Shown here piece by piece: positions 43,934 through 54,987 of a stretch of DNA of 60,000 bases (its first letter is position 1; the number at the start of each line of letters is the position of its first letter). Location of the stretch: positions 143,106,741 through 143,166,740 of the forward strand of contig CM043945.1 in the NCBI GenBank assembly GCA_014529385.2, in the 5' to 3' direction. The notes beneath the pieces are model-generated. The model saw only the letters and a list, made by a program, of their open reading frames with translations, was not told the origin of the DNA and did no database searches. Position numbers and translations under genes: made by a program. The stretch is from Adiantum capillus-veneris. Its lineage: Eukaryota > Streptophyta > Polypodiopsida > Polypodiales > Pteridaceae.

Positions 43934-45648
43934 AGTCCTAGTAGTGCCAATGCTAGAGTGTATCCAACGTTAGAGTCTCGAGAGCCAGTCTTGAGAAGAG
44001 AGTCTGGAGAAGCCAGTGTCTTGAGTGTCACAATCTCAGGAGCCAGTACTGGTAGTTCTAGTGTCCAGCATCAGAGTCTCAAGAGCCAGTGTGTCCAGTG
44101 CCAGTGTCAGTGTCTCGAGCATCAGAGTCTCGAGATCTAATCCCGAGAAGAGAGTCTCGAGAAGCCAGTGTCTCCAGTTCCGGTGTCTCGAGAGCCTGTA
44201 TCTCGAGAAGCCAGTGTCCAGTGTTAGAGTCTCAAGAGCCAGTGTCCAGTGCCAGTGCTAGAGTGTCTTGAGCATCACAACCTCGGGAGCCAGTATTGGT
44301 AGTTCCAGTGTCCAACATCAGAGTCTCGAGAGCCGTCTCGAGAGCCAGTGTCCAATGCTAGTGCCAGAGTGTCTCGAGCATCAGAGTCTCGAGAGTAGTC
44401 TCAAGAAGAGAGTCTCGAGAAGCTAGTGTCTCAATTTTGGTGTCTCAGGAGCCTGTATCTCGAGAAGCCAGTGTCCAACGTCAAAGTCTCGAGAGCCAGC
44501 CTCAGGAGTTAGTCTACTAGCAGTTCCAGTGTTCAGCGTCAGAGAGTCTCGAGAAGCCTGTATCTCAAGAGACAATCTCGAGAGCCAGTACTGGCAGTTC
44601 CAGTGTCAAAGTCTCAAGAGACAATGTTCAGTGTCAGTGCCAGAGTGTCTCCAGCGTCACAGTCTCGGGAGCCAGTACTGTTAGTTCTAGTGTCCAGTGT
44701 CAGAGTCTCGAGAGCCAGTGTCCAGTGCCAGTGCCAGTGCCAGTGCCAGAGTGTCTCAAGCATCAGAGTCTCCACAGCCAATCTTGAGAAGAGAGTCTCA
44801 AGAAGCTAGTATCTCCAGTTTCGATGTCTAGGGAGCCTGTATCTTGAGAAGCCAGTGTCTAGCGTCAGAGTCTCGAGAGCCAGTGTCCAGTGCCAATGCA
44901 AAAATGTCTCAAGCGTCACAATCTCGAGAGCCAGTACTGGCAGTTCCAATGTCTAGCGTCAGAGTCTGGAGAGCCAGTCTCAAGAGCTAGTGTCCAGTGC
45001 CAGTGCCAAAGTTTCTCAAGCTTCAGAGTCTCAAGAGCCAGCCTCGAGTAGAGAGTCTCAAGAAGCCAATCCCTCCAGTTTTGGTGTCTCAAGAGCTTGT
45101 ATCTCGAGAAGCCAGCGTCCAACATCAGAGTCTTGAGAGCCAGTCTCAGGAGCTAGTACTGGTAGTTCCAGTGTTCAACGTCAAAGAGTCTCGAGAATCG
45201 TGTATCTTAAGAGCCAGTCTCGAGAACCAGTACTGACAATTCCAGTGTTCAATGTTAGAGAGTTTCAAGAGCCAGTCTCGAGAAGCAAGTGTCTCCAGTT
45301 CCGGTGTCTTGGGAGCCTGTATCTCGAGAAGCCAGTTTCCAATGTCAGAGTACCTCAAGAGTCAGTCTTGAGAAGCCAGTATTGGCAGTTCCAGTGTCCA
45401 ACGTCAGAGTCTTGAGAGCCAGTGTCGAGTGCCATTGCTAGAGTGTCTCGAGCGTCACAGTCTTGGGAGCCAGTACTGGCAGTTCCAGTGTCCAACATCA
45501 AAGTCTTGAGAGCCAGTGTCCAGTGCCAGTGCCAAAGTGTCTGGAGCGTCAGAGTCTCGAGAGCCAGTCTCAAGAAGGGAGTCTCGAGAAGCCAGTGTCT
45601 CCAGTTCCAGTGTCTTGGGAGCCTGTATCTTGAGAAGCTAGTGTCCAA
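43934..45648. repeat. TCTCGAGA minisatellite array
   Basis: 1.7 kb of irregular repeats of an AGTCTCGAGAGCCAGTGTC-like unit. The palindrome TCTCGAG(A/C) occurs about 26 times, with TCTCAAG and TCTTGAG variants between. A longer module beginning GAGCCAGTACTGG recurs about ten times at 73-260 bp. All six frames carry long low-complexity frames, which are artefacts of the repeat. Confidence 0.95.
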
Positions 45649-45660
45649 CATATTATCATC

Positions 45661-45779
45661 TCAACTAAAGAAGAATTATCAAAACAAGGTATATAAATCT
45701 CAACTAAAGAAGAATTATCAAAACAAGGTATATTATCATCTCAACTAAAGAAGAATTATCAAAACAAGGTATATAAATC
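45661..45779. repeat. 39-41-bp tandem repeat, 3 copies
   Basis: TCAACTAAAGAAGAATTATC is followed by AAAACAAGGTATAT, then AAATC or TATCATC. The three copies are nearly identical, which suggests recent expansion. Confidence 0.97.
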
Positions 45780-45781
45780 TG

Positions 45782-46600
45782 ATGGCATGAATGAGTTTGT
45801 TGATTGTACTTAGGGAACCAAAAACTTAGAGTCATACTATCAACATTTCTTGATCCTTGTCAAGTATGCTCCAGCAAGAATGACTCAAGAAGTCAAAGTG
45901 GCACGATTTCTGTCAAGGTTACACAATCCTATGAAGACTAGACTTCAGAGTCTCTTCCTTACAAATTTTGCAAATGTTCTTGATGAAGGTAAACACATTG
46001 AGCTTGAACTATCTAACAGTGGGATGCAGAAGCTAGAACCAGCTCCTATGCATGAAATCAAAAGACCTTGTCGTGAAGATGAGCAAAGACCTGGAAACTC
46101 ATAATAAAGAAGGGAGAACTCATTGTGTATGAAGTCTAGGCGCGATCATCTATGTTATACTTGCCTTGATTCTGACCATCAATCCAAAAATTTCCTATTC
46201 AATAACTCAAGCTTCACGGGGCTGGTAGATAATTATGAGCCTAGGAGTAAGAACCCAAACCAGAATTTTAGGAATTATAGACCTAGACCAGTTACAGCTC
46301 AGTAAAACTTCATTCAGTAAACCTTTAATTTGAATCAAAGACCTCCTCAAAATCAAGGTAATTTTAGATTGCGATACCCACCTTTTGTGCAAAATGGGCC
46401 ACACTGACCACAATGACAATAATAATGGAAATAGCTTTAACCGCCAACCTTGTCTAGAAGGAGGAGAAGGAAATCAACAACCTCAAGTGAGAGCTCAAGC
46501 CAATAGAGCTCAAGGTGCTAGAGGCAAAGGGAATCAAGCCAATGCATATGTTCATGCTACAAAAACATCAAGGAGTGAATGAATAATTTTTTAGTAATTC
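45782..46600 (+). pseudogene. Gypsy Gag remnant
   Basis: LVKYAPARMTQEVKVARFL and RLHNPMKTRLQSL are typical of the C-terminal Gag domain in plant gypsy elements. A zinc knuckle follows at about 46155 (CYTCLDSDHQSKNF); its last cysteine reads Phe. The N-terminal Gag is cut by stops and a glutamine/asparagine-rich tail follows. Confidence 0.7.
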
Positions 46601-46990
46601 AAACCCCCACAAAGTATCAAGGTAAGCATTTTACCCTATTGATTGATTTTGGGGTACACATTCTTTCATCTTCCTAGATGCATTAGAAACCTAATTTTTC
46701 TTGAACACCCTGATACAGACCTCACAAAGGAATTAGCTATAGGTAGGAAGGTAAAATCTTCTAGTCAGTGGGTATCGTGAATTTTGTTTGGATGGCCACA
46801 ACACTTCAACTCATTTTAAATTATTACCCATAGGAGTCTATGATGTAATTTCAGGGATAGCTTTGCTTAAGGCCAATGATGCTCAATTACATTGTAGAAA
46901 TGCTTCATTGACTTTTGTAAATGAGCATAACTCAAGGGTTACTGTTATCGAGAAGCAGGACAACCAAAATTTCAACTCATGAACTTCACT
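46600..46990 (+). pseudogene. Gypsy protease remnant
   Basis: LIDFG near 46640 stands where DSG/DTG is expected. It is followed downstream by LPIGVYDVISGIALLKANDA and LTFVNEHNSRVTVI, the usual C-terminal half of plant gypsy proteases, where the 'ILGMDWL' motif reads ISGIALL. Clearly inactive. Confidence 0.65.
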
Positions 46991-47079
46991 TAATTGATGA
47001 TGAAGAGCTATAGAAAAAATGAGATGACTTATGCAGTAAAGCTTAACCCAATGGGGAGAAGAAGTCAGAAACACCTGAA

Positions 47080-47640
47080 TCTATGTGGCTAGCAAAATTT
47101 GATGATGTGTTTCCTCAAGAACTTTGACAATTATCACCCAAGCATGAAGTTGTTGATTATGCAATAGAGCTTATTCTAAGAGCTCAACCAGTTGCTCAGA
47201 GACCATACAAGATGTTGTTGGCACCTGAGTTGGTGGAACTCAAAGGGTGGCTTACTCAAATTCTTGACCAAAGACTTCATTCAATCTAGTGTTTCTCCAA
47301 GGAGTGCTCTTGTTCTTTTTAATCGGAAGAAGGATGGTACTCTACGTCTTTGTATCAACCGTCGTATATTAAATTAGGTAACAATAAAAAATAAGTATGC
47401 AATACCAAGAATTGATGAGTTACTTGATCGATTACATGGAGCTTCTATTTTCACAAAATTGATCTTAAGTTTGTGTATTATCAAATCCAAATCAAGGAGG
47501 AAGACATACCAAAGACAAAATTCCACACTTGATTTACAGTCATGCCTTTTGATTTACGAATGCTCTAACAACTTTCAACCGCATTATGATTGACATGATT
47601 AGAGAACATGTATAACTGTAAAACTGTATAACTATAAAAT
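47080..47640 (+). pseudogene. Gypsy RT remnant, cut before the active site
   Basis: Pieces in shifting frames: [14 protein letters not shown], the [21 protein letters not shown] block, then [16 protein letters not shown] and [16 protein letters not shown]. It ends around 47640, before YxDD. A short stretch with repeated CATATCCGACT words follows (47640-47740). Confidence 0.75.
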
Positions 47641-47794
47641 ATCCAATTGATCAACATCCGACTTACTACATATCCGATGAAACATATCCGACTGACTAAC
47701 AAAACAGATCTGACTAACTACTAAAATGACATACTAATATGCCTGTCTCAACACATTCTTTCTCAAGAAGGAAGATCGGTAGCTTATTAATCTT

Positions 47795-48236
47795 GTAAGT
47801 TATGCATTCATGAGCTAAATGATCCTATTCAAAATTTGGAATTATTAGCCGTTTACATGCTCTTAAAGTATGTCGACATTATCTTCTTTGACAGAGATTT
47901 GAACTACATATATATCATAAGAGCCTTAAGTGGATTTACAGTCAACATGATCTTAATATGCAAAAACGGAGGTAGATGGAATTATTATGAAAATATGAAG
48001 GAATTGGATATAAACTTGGGAAACAAAACTTGGAGGCTGATGCCTTAAGCATGCAAAGAGTATAGTAGCGGCTATTACAACCTCTACTACCTCTTTGATT
48101 GAACTTATTCATGAAAGAATACCCCAAGATCCAAAAGAATTCAGTATCTAATGAACTTGGATAATCGCACAAAGAAGCAAGAGAGATGTTTTAAAAGCTT
48201 TCATGTTGAAGGCAATGATCTCTACTTTAAAACCGT
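47795..48236 (+). pseudogene. Gypsy RNase H end and integrase start
   Basis: LELLAV-like start, then in frame FFDRDLNYIYI and KELDINLGNK..ADALS-like sequence, followed by the short linker to integrase (VEGNDLYFKT). The frame is interrupted here by the minus-strand element at 48237 and resumes at 53901. Confidence 0.65.
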
Positions 48237-49107
48237 TGTTGGGAAACAAGCAAATTGAAACACCTCTATAGCGATGTCACCCAAGAGTGTGGAAAGAGCA
48301 CTATAAGAACACCAAAAGATTTGGAAAATCCCTTTGAAACATCACAAGTCCAATAAGAGCAGACCCTTGGGAATTTACTAGCCGTCACCCACCCAAGAGA
48401 CTATCTCATATAGGAGCAAAACCCTGTCAAAGCACGGATTTACAACACACGCCGATCAATGCATATGAAGACAAGAGCCTCTCCTTTCACAATTGAACAT
48501 CACAAACCCACACGTTCAACATCAATTCCACAATTCATCCATACATGTCCTCCAAATCTGTCTGCACACAATTTGCCACTAGGCTGCCATAGCCATAACC
48601 CTGCAGAGAACTAGTCATAACCTAAAGAGCACAACTCCAATTGGGCACTTTAAAGCTTGAGAGAAAGATTGAAAAATTATTGAAGAGAAATCTGAAGATG
48701 ACCAAGTTTGAATCTACACGCCGCTACATGCAAAATTGATGCGAACAGGGAGCTGTCCCAACACGACCACACGTAGAGTAGGCAAGGCGGGGGCAAAAAC
48801 TGCAACAGAAACCATCAAGGAGGCACAACGAGCTCAAACCTGCAATTTTTTGGATTTTGTCTGAACTTTTTTAAAGTTTTTACATGATTTTAAGTTATAT
48901 ACAAATCTTACTTCAAAAAACTCACTCACGGGCTCTTACAATAGCCTGACAACTGTCACTAGACTAGCGGCTTGCAGTGCATGTAAATGTGCTTGCTAAA
49001 GCAAGCTAAAACCCCACCAAAAGAAAGCCCACACACAATTTTACATCGGTCGTCATGTCCGTATGTACAAATTTACAAAAAACGGGGTGTTAGAAATGCG
49101 CCCAACA
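48237..49107 (-). repeat. 3' LTR of the minus-strand gypsy element
   Basis: 871 bp, homologous along its length to 53002-53900. Confidence 0.92.
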
Positions 49108-49360
49108 TAGTTTGCCACACCCAGCCTGCTAGATCATTCATGATCAGCAACACAAAAGAGATCCTGTAAACCACATGAGGGAGTCTTCAATTCATCTTCA
49201 TCATTAGCCACATGATCAAAAAATTCTTCAAAATAAGGCTCATCCTCAATCATAGTCATCAACCTTGCAATGTACTTCTTCAACATGTAGCCATTCACAA
49301 GTGCTTTATGTGGGGTACCATCTAAGTCTGCAAGCTAATATGTGCCATTTGGAAACCTAT

Positions 49361-49546
49361 TTAAGACCAAGAAAGTACCTTGCCACTTGATTTGAAATTT
49401 CTTTTGAAAAGTGCTATCAAGATTATATTATAACGAAGCACCATGTCATCCTTCTTGATGTCCTTGTCTTTGACCTTCTCATTTATCTTTGCTTGATTCT
49501 TCTTCAAGTCCTGCTCATAATGCTCAAAAGCCAACAAGGTATCCAA
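49361..49546 (-). pseudogene. Integrase C-terminal tail
   Basis: LAFEHYEQDLKKNQAKINEK, then KDDMVLRYN and a basic stretch: the region after the integrase core that carries the GPY/F-type module. It is frame-shifted from the core that ends at 49597. 250 bp between here and the LTR show no gene. Confidence 0.65.
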
Positions 49547-49596
49547 CTGTACACATTGAAAATATGATGCCTTTCCTTGAATGCATCATTGGGCTC

Positions 49597-50571
49597 TTAT
49601 TCAAGCTTTAGCATCATCTTCAAAGCTTGTATCTCCACCTCAATAGGAAGTAAAGCCTCTTTGCCAAAAACTAGATGGAAGGGAGAGAAACCAGTACCTG
49701 ATTTGATGGCAGTCCTGTAAGCCCATAGAGCACAAGGTAGCTCTAAATCCCAAGTCTTCACATTGTTTCTTGTCATCTTTGTAATCCTTATGAGCTGTCC
49801 ATTAAACCTTTCATTCATGCCATTGCATTGGGGATAATATGGAGTAGTAAACCTGTGATGCACATGAAGCTTCTCACATAGATAATCCACCAACTCTCCC
49901 TTGAAACCTGGACCCTTGTCAGAAAGTAACTCCAATGGCATGCCAAATTTGTAGAAAATATCTTCATATATAAATAAGGAAACATATTTACTCGTGATTT
50001 TCTTAACAGCTTTGGCTTCGGCCCACCTGGATAGATAGTCAACAGCAGTAGTAAGTATGTAACATTTGCCTCTAGCTGTCATAGGTAGAGGACCTATTGC
50101 ATCAATACCCCACTTTTTAAACACATCATAAGCCACAATGGTGCCTCTAATTTCTGATTTGAGAACCCTATTTTCCATGCTTTTACACTCTTTACAAGAC
50201 TTGCACCAATGATGAACGTCACGTTGAACGCTTGGCCACACATAACCCTCCTGCAAGACTTTATGCAAAGTGATCTTTGAAGCAAAGTGACCACCACAAG
50301 AACCCTCATGATTCTCCTCTAAAATTTTGTAAATTTCCTCTTTCCAAGGAACTTTTCTCATCACAAGATCAGCCCCCTTCATATACAAGGCATCACCAAG
50401 TAGCACATACCTTTTGGCACGGCATAGGAAGGCATATTTTTTTGACTTCTCCAACTCTGATGGAAGCATACCTGTTTGTAGAAACTCTTCCTCCCTCTCT
50501 AAAGCTTCCCTTCCCAAATAAAGAGGAGAATCAACCCTTATCACATACAATTGCCTTAAACTCCTCAACAA
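49597..50571 (-). CDS. Gypsy integrase, near-complete frame
   Basis: 324 codons open on the minus strand. Zinc-binding module: HEGSCGGHFASKITL then WCKSCKECKS (H-X5-H...C-X2-C). The catalytic core has GIDAIGPLP (D), LLSDKGPGF (D) and QCNGMNERFNGQL (E), so the full D-D-E triad is present. The C-terminal part has LPCALWAYRTA and GFSPFHLVFGKEALLP. The reading frame starts inside the RNase H-integrase linker; RNase H upstream is in another frame. This is the best-preserved integrase of the window. Confidence 0.88.
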   Translation of the reverse strand: MLRSLRQLYVIRVDSPLYLGREALEREEEFLQTGMLPSELEKSKKYAFLCRAKRYVLLGDALYMKGADLVMRKVPWKEEIYKILEENHEGSCGGHFASKITLHKVLQEGYVWPSVQRDVHHWCKSCKECKSMENRVLKSEIRGTIVAYDVFKKWGIDAIGPLPMTARGKCYILTTAVDYLSRWAEAKAVKKITSKYVSLFIYEDIFYKFGMPLELLSDKGPGFKGELVDYLCEKLHVHHRFTTPYYPQCNGMNERFNGQLIRITKMTRNNVKTWDLELPCALWAYRTAIKSGTGFSPFHLVFGKEALLPIEVEIQALKMMLKLE

Positions 50572-51514
50572 GAAAAGAGAATTGGAATTCCTGTAGCTCT
50601 ATAATCCAATTCATGAGCCTCTTTGACAAAGTAGGGCTATTCACCAATTGAGGTAGAAGAGTGTAGCTAGTGAAGAATGTGAATGGTTTAGGGAGAAGGT
50701 AGTGCCTAAACCTTCTACATTCATAAATCACACTCACCATGATGAGCTCCACCTCAATATAGCCTCTTTCCACCTCTAGCTTCACCCTGCTAGCACAATA
50801 GATAGGCTTCATGTAGTGGGAGTTGTTACCTCTTTGAAGAAGCATAGCTCCAATGGCATCCTCACCTACTGATGGATTCACATAAAACTCCTTATCCCAA
50901 TTAGGAGCTTGCATAGCAGGAAGAGAACCAAGAACCTCTTTGATACCTTGAAAAACCTGTTCACGTTCATTTGTCCATTGTAGAGGATCCAACCTTGCTA
51001 CTTGTTGTAGAGGATAAAGAAGTTGAGAGTACAAAGGAATGAACCTTGCCATATACTTCACCTTTTGAATGAAAGTAGAAAGTTGCTTTGTATATTTAGG
51101 TGATGGGAGGAGCACCAAAGCCTTCACTTTGTCAGGATCCGCTTCAATCCCATTCTCTGAGATCATATGCCCCAAAAACTTCACTCTTGGTTGAGCAAGA
51201 TGACACTTCTTTGGGTTGATTTGACCCCCACTTTCATCATACTGCTTCAATGCCATCCCAAGCTTTACACAATGATCCTTTCTAGAGCTATAAACACAAA
51301 ATTCATCAATAAGATCCTTCACAAACTTGCCAAGAAAGGGTGAGAACACCTTATTGACGCGCTTTTGATACCACGCACAACCATTCATAAGACCAAAAGG
51401 GAGCACACAAAAACAAAAGAATCCCCATGGTGTGATAAATGTGGTCTTGTTTTGATCTTCTAAAGCAAAGGTGAGCTGAAAATATCCAGAGAATCCATCA
51501 CATACACTATACAT
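50531..51514 (-). pseudogene. Gypsy RT palm, thumb and degenerate RNase H
   Basis: RT with VCDGFSGYFQLTFALEDQNK, TTFITPWGFFCFCVLPFGL and an active site reading LIDEF where the family has a YxDD-type motif (51301-51316), so the second aspartate is Glu. Then KCHLAQPRVKFLGHMI and the thumb. RNase H starts FYVNPSVGEDAIGAMLL, where the first catalytic aspartate is Asn, and the later VYTDH-type motif reads FFTSY. The domain ends at EELQ-type sequence and runs into a stop. No second, archaeal-type RNase H is present. Confidence 0.85.
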
Positions 51515-51542
51515 CTCATGCCCTGCAATAGAATCAAGTATG

Positions 51543-51866
51543 TCATCTATGAAAGGAAGAGGGTATGCATAGATCCCTCTTCATGGCTGCGTTTAGAGGC
51601 TCAAAATCAACACATATCCTCCACTTTCCATCCTTCTTGGGTGTGACAACAATAGGACTCACCCATTCTGTAGTACTCACAGGACATATGAAACCTGCTT
51701 CTAGAAGCTTGCCTACTTCTTCCTTTAAAGCATTAAGTTGTATCTGTCCCATTCTCCTTAGCTTTTGGCGTACGGGTTGAGCTCCTTCCTTGATTGGAAT
51801 GTGAATTTTCTCTCCTTTAAAGCCTCTAATTTCCTCATAAGAAGTGATGAATAAATGGGGAAATTA
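51543..51866 (-). pseudogene. RT N-terminus of the minus-strand gypsy element
   Basis: In frame with gag across one TAA (51864-51866): ITSYEEIRGFKGEKIHIPI, then EVGKLLEAGFICPV and WVSPIVVTPKKDGKWRICVD, the first RT blocks. A frameshift near 51570 separates it from the palm. Confidence 0.82.
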
Positions 51867-53001
51867 TTGTATCATATGTAGGTACTCACCCTTCTCATGA
51901 CTAGTCAAGTCGGGAGACAACATACCTTGTATCAGCTCCTGTTTGACATTAGGTTGAACTTTGGGTTGCATCTGCTCTTCAATTTGCTCATAAGGACGAG
52001 AGATAACTTCATTCTCCATAAAGCCAAGAAATCTTTGTTTCTCATCATGCTCTTCTTCAAGAAACAAGGAGGAAACATCTAGACCACTATCGCTGCTATC
52101 TCTTCCTCTACCACCTGTAAACCCCTCACTGCTTCCATATCCATAGATTTGACCTCTTCCACCTCCCATCATATGCACACTAAGATTCTTCATAAGACCT
52201 ACAACCTCTTGCATCTCCTTGCGAAAAGCATTCACATCATATGCACACTAAGATTCTTCATAAGATCTACAACCTCTTGCAACTCCTTGCAAAAAGCATT
52301 CACATCATGAGAAGCTTGTTGATCATAACCTGGCTCCCTGATGAGGACCCTTGGTTGCTCTACCACTTTCACTTCAACCTTTGGCTCTACATTGATTCCA
52401 AGTTGATGAAGACACTCTGCTTTCCACTCTTTATTCTTTGCAATTTCAACTGCCTCCTCAACGGTCCTTGGCTGCTTAAGCTCTACCTTCAAGCGTAGGT
52501 TACTCCTCAATCTTGCAAGAAACCTATTCTTCTTCAACATGGCTGGAGGAATTTCAGCCCCCAAATATGTACACCACTTTGTCCATAACGCATTGAATGC
52601 CTTCACAAAGTCTTCTATGGTCTGGCCTTCACCCTGTACGAAGCCTTGAATAGACTGCCATACCTTTTGTGGGTCTTCCACCTGTTGAAAGTGCGTAAGA
52701 AAAGCATGCATTACCCTTTCATAAGTCATAACTTGAGGAGGTTGGGCTGATTGTAGCTCCTTTTCGTAGCCTTCCAACCATTCCCTAGCATCTCCCTTCA
52801 AACAAAAGTAGAAGATTCGTAGCACCAATGCTGGGTCTTGCTTGTCAGCAAGAAGGCAAGCAAACTCCATTCTCTCAATGAAACCTTTGTAACTTTCATT
52901 TGATTTCCCACTAAACTCCAGAAAATCAAATGCCATGTCTTGTAAAACCTGTAAACTGAAGGTAACTTGAAGCGATTCCTCGGTGGCGGTCACCAAAACA
53001 C
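51867..53001 (-). pseudogene. Gypsy Gag without zinc knuckle, fused to RT
   Basis: Starts almost at the LTR edge; the open frame even reaches into the LTR, with no ATG before SVLVTATEESLQ. Gag core: FSGKSNESYKGFIERMEFAC, GDAREWLEGYEKEL, FVQGEGQTIEDFVKAFNALW, VEEAVEIAKNKEWKAE. A 68-bp tandem duplication (52167-52302) breaks the frame near its end. Beyond it lies a glycine-rich, acidic tail (GGGRGQIYGYGSSEG...EEEHDEKQ) that ends LTSHEKGEYLHMIQ just before RT. No cysteine-histidine box and no D[ST]G were found, so nucleocapsid and protease seem to be missing. Confidence 0.8.
52167..52302. repeat. 68-bp tandem duplication in gag
   Basis: Two copies starting CATCATATGCACACTAAG, four or five mismatches. 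68 is not a multiple of three, so it shifts the Gag frame. Confidence 0.93.
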
Positions 53002-53900
53002 TGTTGGGAAACAAGCAAACTGAAACACCTCTTTAGCGATGTCACCCAAGAGCGTGTAAAGAGAACTACAAGAACACCAAAATCTTTGGAAAATCCCTTT
53101 GAAACACCACAAGTCCAATAAGAGCAGACCCTTGGGAATTTACTAGCCGTCGCCCACCCAAGAGACTATGTCATATAGGAGCAAAACCCTGTCAAAGCAC
53201 GGATTTACAGCACACACCGACCAATGCATATGAAGACAAGAGCCTCTCCTTTCACAATTGAACATCAAAAACCCACAAGTTCAACATCAATTCCACAATT
53301 CATACATACATGTCCTCCAAATCTGTCTGTACACAATTTGCCACTAGGCTGTCATAGCCATAACCCTGCAGAGAAATAGTTATAACCTGAAGAGCACAAC
53401 TCCAATTGGGGCACTTTAAAGCTTGAGAGAAATCTTGAAAAACAAATGGCGAGAAATCTGAAGATGACCAACTTTGAAATCTGAAGATGAGCAACTTTGA
53501 ATCTACACTCTGCTACATGAAAAATTGATGCGAACAGGGAGCTGTCCCAACACGACCACACGTAGAGTAGGCAAGGCGGGGGCAAAAAATGCAACTGAAA
53601 CCATCAAGGAGGCACAACGAGCTGAAACCTAAAATTTTCTAGAGTTTGGCTGAACTTTTTTTAAAGTTTGTACACGAGTTTAAGTTATATGCAAGTCTTA
53701 CTTCAAAAAACTCACTCACAGGCACTTACAGTAGCCCGACAGCTGTCACTAGACTAGCAACTTGCAGTGCATGTACATGTGCTTGCTAAAGCAAGCTAAA
53801 AACCCCACCAAAAGAAAGCCCACACACACTTTTGACATCGAGCATCATGTCCGTATGTACAAATTTACAAAAAAACAGGGTGTCAGAAATGCGCCCAACA
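53002..53900 (-). repeat. 5' LTR of the minus-strand gypsy element
   Basis: 899 bp, homologous to 48237-49107. No standard PBS was recognised after its inner end; the sequence there (GTGTTTTGGTGACCGCC, minus strand) is already in the Gag frame. Confidence 0.9.
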
Positions 53901-54960
53901 TCGTCTTTGTATTTCAAATGATGGTGGGATCAAACTTCAAATACTACACAAAGCTCACAATATACCTAGTGCAAGACATATAGGTTTACATTAAGTCTTA
54001 TGGTATGGTAAGGAAAAGCTTTTTTGGCTAGGATAAAAGTGTGATGTGTTAAGCTATGTTACAAGATGCTTGACATGTCAACATATTAAGGCTGAGCAAA
54101 TTAGATGCCCTGGTAAGTTCATCCAATTGATGCACCACAAATGAAATGGGAATGCATATCCATGGATTGCATCAGAGGACTTCCGACATCTCTGGGATAT
54201 GATTGTACTTTTATGGTGGTTGATATTCTTATAAAGATGATTATTTGTTCCATATCAAGACAAAATTTATTGCTAATGATAAAGCTTAAGTTTTCATGAA
54301 AAGTGTTTTTATGTATCACGGTTTACCTCATCGTATAAATTGGGATCGTGATGTAAAGTCTATTTCAAACTTTTGGAAAGCTTTATTCTCAACCACAAGA
54401 ACCCAATTGGTTTTTAGTATTGATTATAATCATCAAACCAATGGGCAAACGAAGAGGATCAATCAAATGATTGAGGATATGTTACAAGCTTATTGTATGC
54501 ATGAATAGAAAAGTGGACCATATATTTATATTTGGTTGAATCTGCGTATAATTCTTCATTCCAATGTTCAACTAGAATGTCTTCTTTTCAAGCATCATAT
54601 GGACAAGAGTGTCTTACTCCATTAAAGTGGATAGATCCGCACACAAGAGTTCAAGTATCCAAAGATATATTGGATGACATGCAATTGCAGACGGACCTCA
54701 TACGTCAAAACATAAAGACTTCTCAGGATAGACAGAAGAGCTATGATGAACCTTAACAATCTACTTGACTCTTTGAATAAGGGAATGTGGTATTTTTTAG
54801 GGTGAAACCCAAGCGTAGTTCTTTATTAAAGGGTAAGTGCAAGAAGCTTAGTGCAAGATATTGTGGACCTTTTTTCATCACAAAGGGAATCAATAACCAA
54901 GCTTATAGACTTTTATTATGATCGCATATCAAGATTTCAATGCTGATTTCAAAATTTTTT
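53901..54960 (+). pseudogene. Gypsy integrase (continuation of the split element)
   Basis: Resumes the plus-strand pol. Zinc module remnant SYVTRCLTCQHIKAEQ (about 54050-54100), HK.NGNAYPWIASEDF, then a core with YHGLPHRINWDRDVKSIS, where the aspartate of 'SDRD' survives in WDRD, and NHQTNGQTKRINQMIEDML, where the catalytic Glu reads Lys. Then VESAYNSSFQCSTRMSSFQA and a C-terminal KCKKLSARYCGPFFI module. Broken by several stops. Confidence 0.78.
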
Positions 54961-54987
54961 GGTTTAAAATGCTCATTTGGTACTGCT

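Larger units (their letters stand above)
48237..53900 (-). mobile_element. Ty3/gypsy element on the minus strand, inserted in pol of another
   Basis: LTRs at 48237-49107 and 53002-53900 (871 and 899 bp, about 95% alike by eye) begin TGTTGGGCGC and end TTTCCCAACA on the minus strand. Order from 53000 down to 49360: gag, RT, RNase H, integrase. No protease and no zinc knuckle were found. The flanks ACCGT and TCGTC do not form a clean 5-bp TSD (ACCGT versus ATCGT if the right edge is moved by one base). The element is broken by a 68-bp duplication in gag, a stop before RT and further frameshifts. Confidence 0.9.

Noticed and set aside
43919-45748. Many serine-, valine- and glutamine-rich frames in both strands
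   Set aside because: Artefacts of the TCTCGAGA minisatellite; every frame is open because of the repeat.
53901-53905. TSD for the minus-strand gypsy element
   Set aside because: Flanks ACCGT and TCGTC do not match; shifting the edge by one base gives only 4 of 5.
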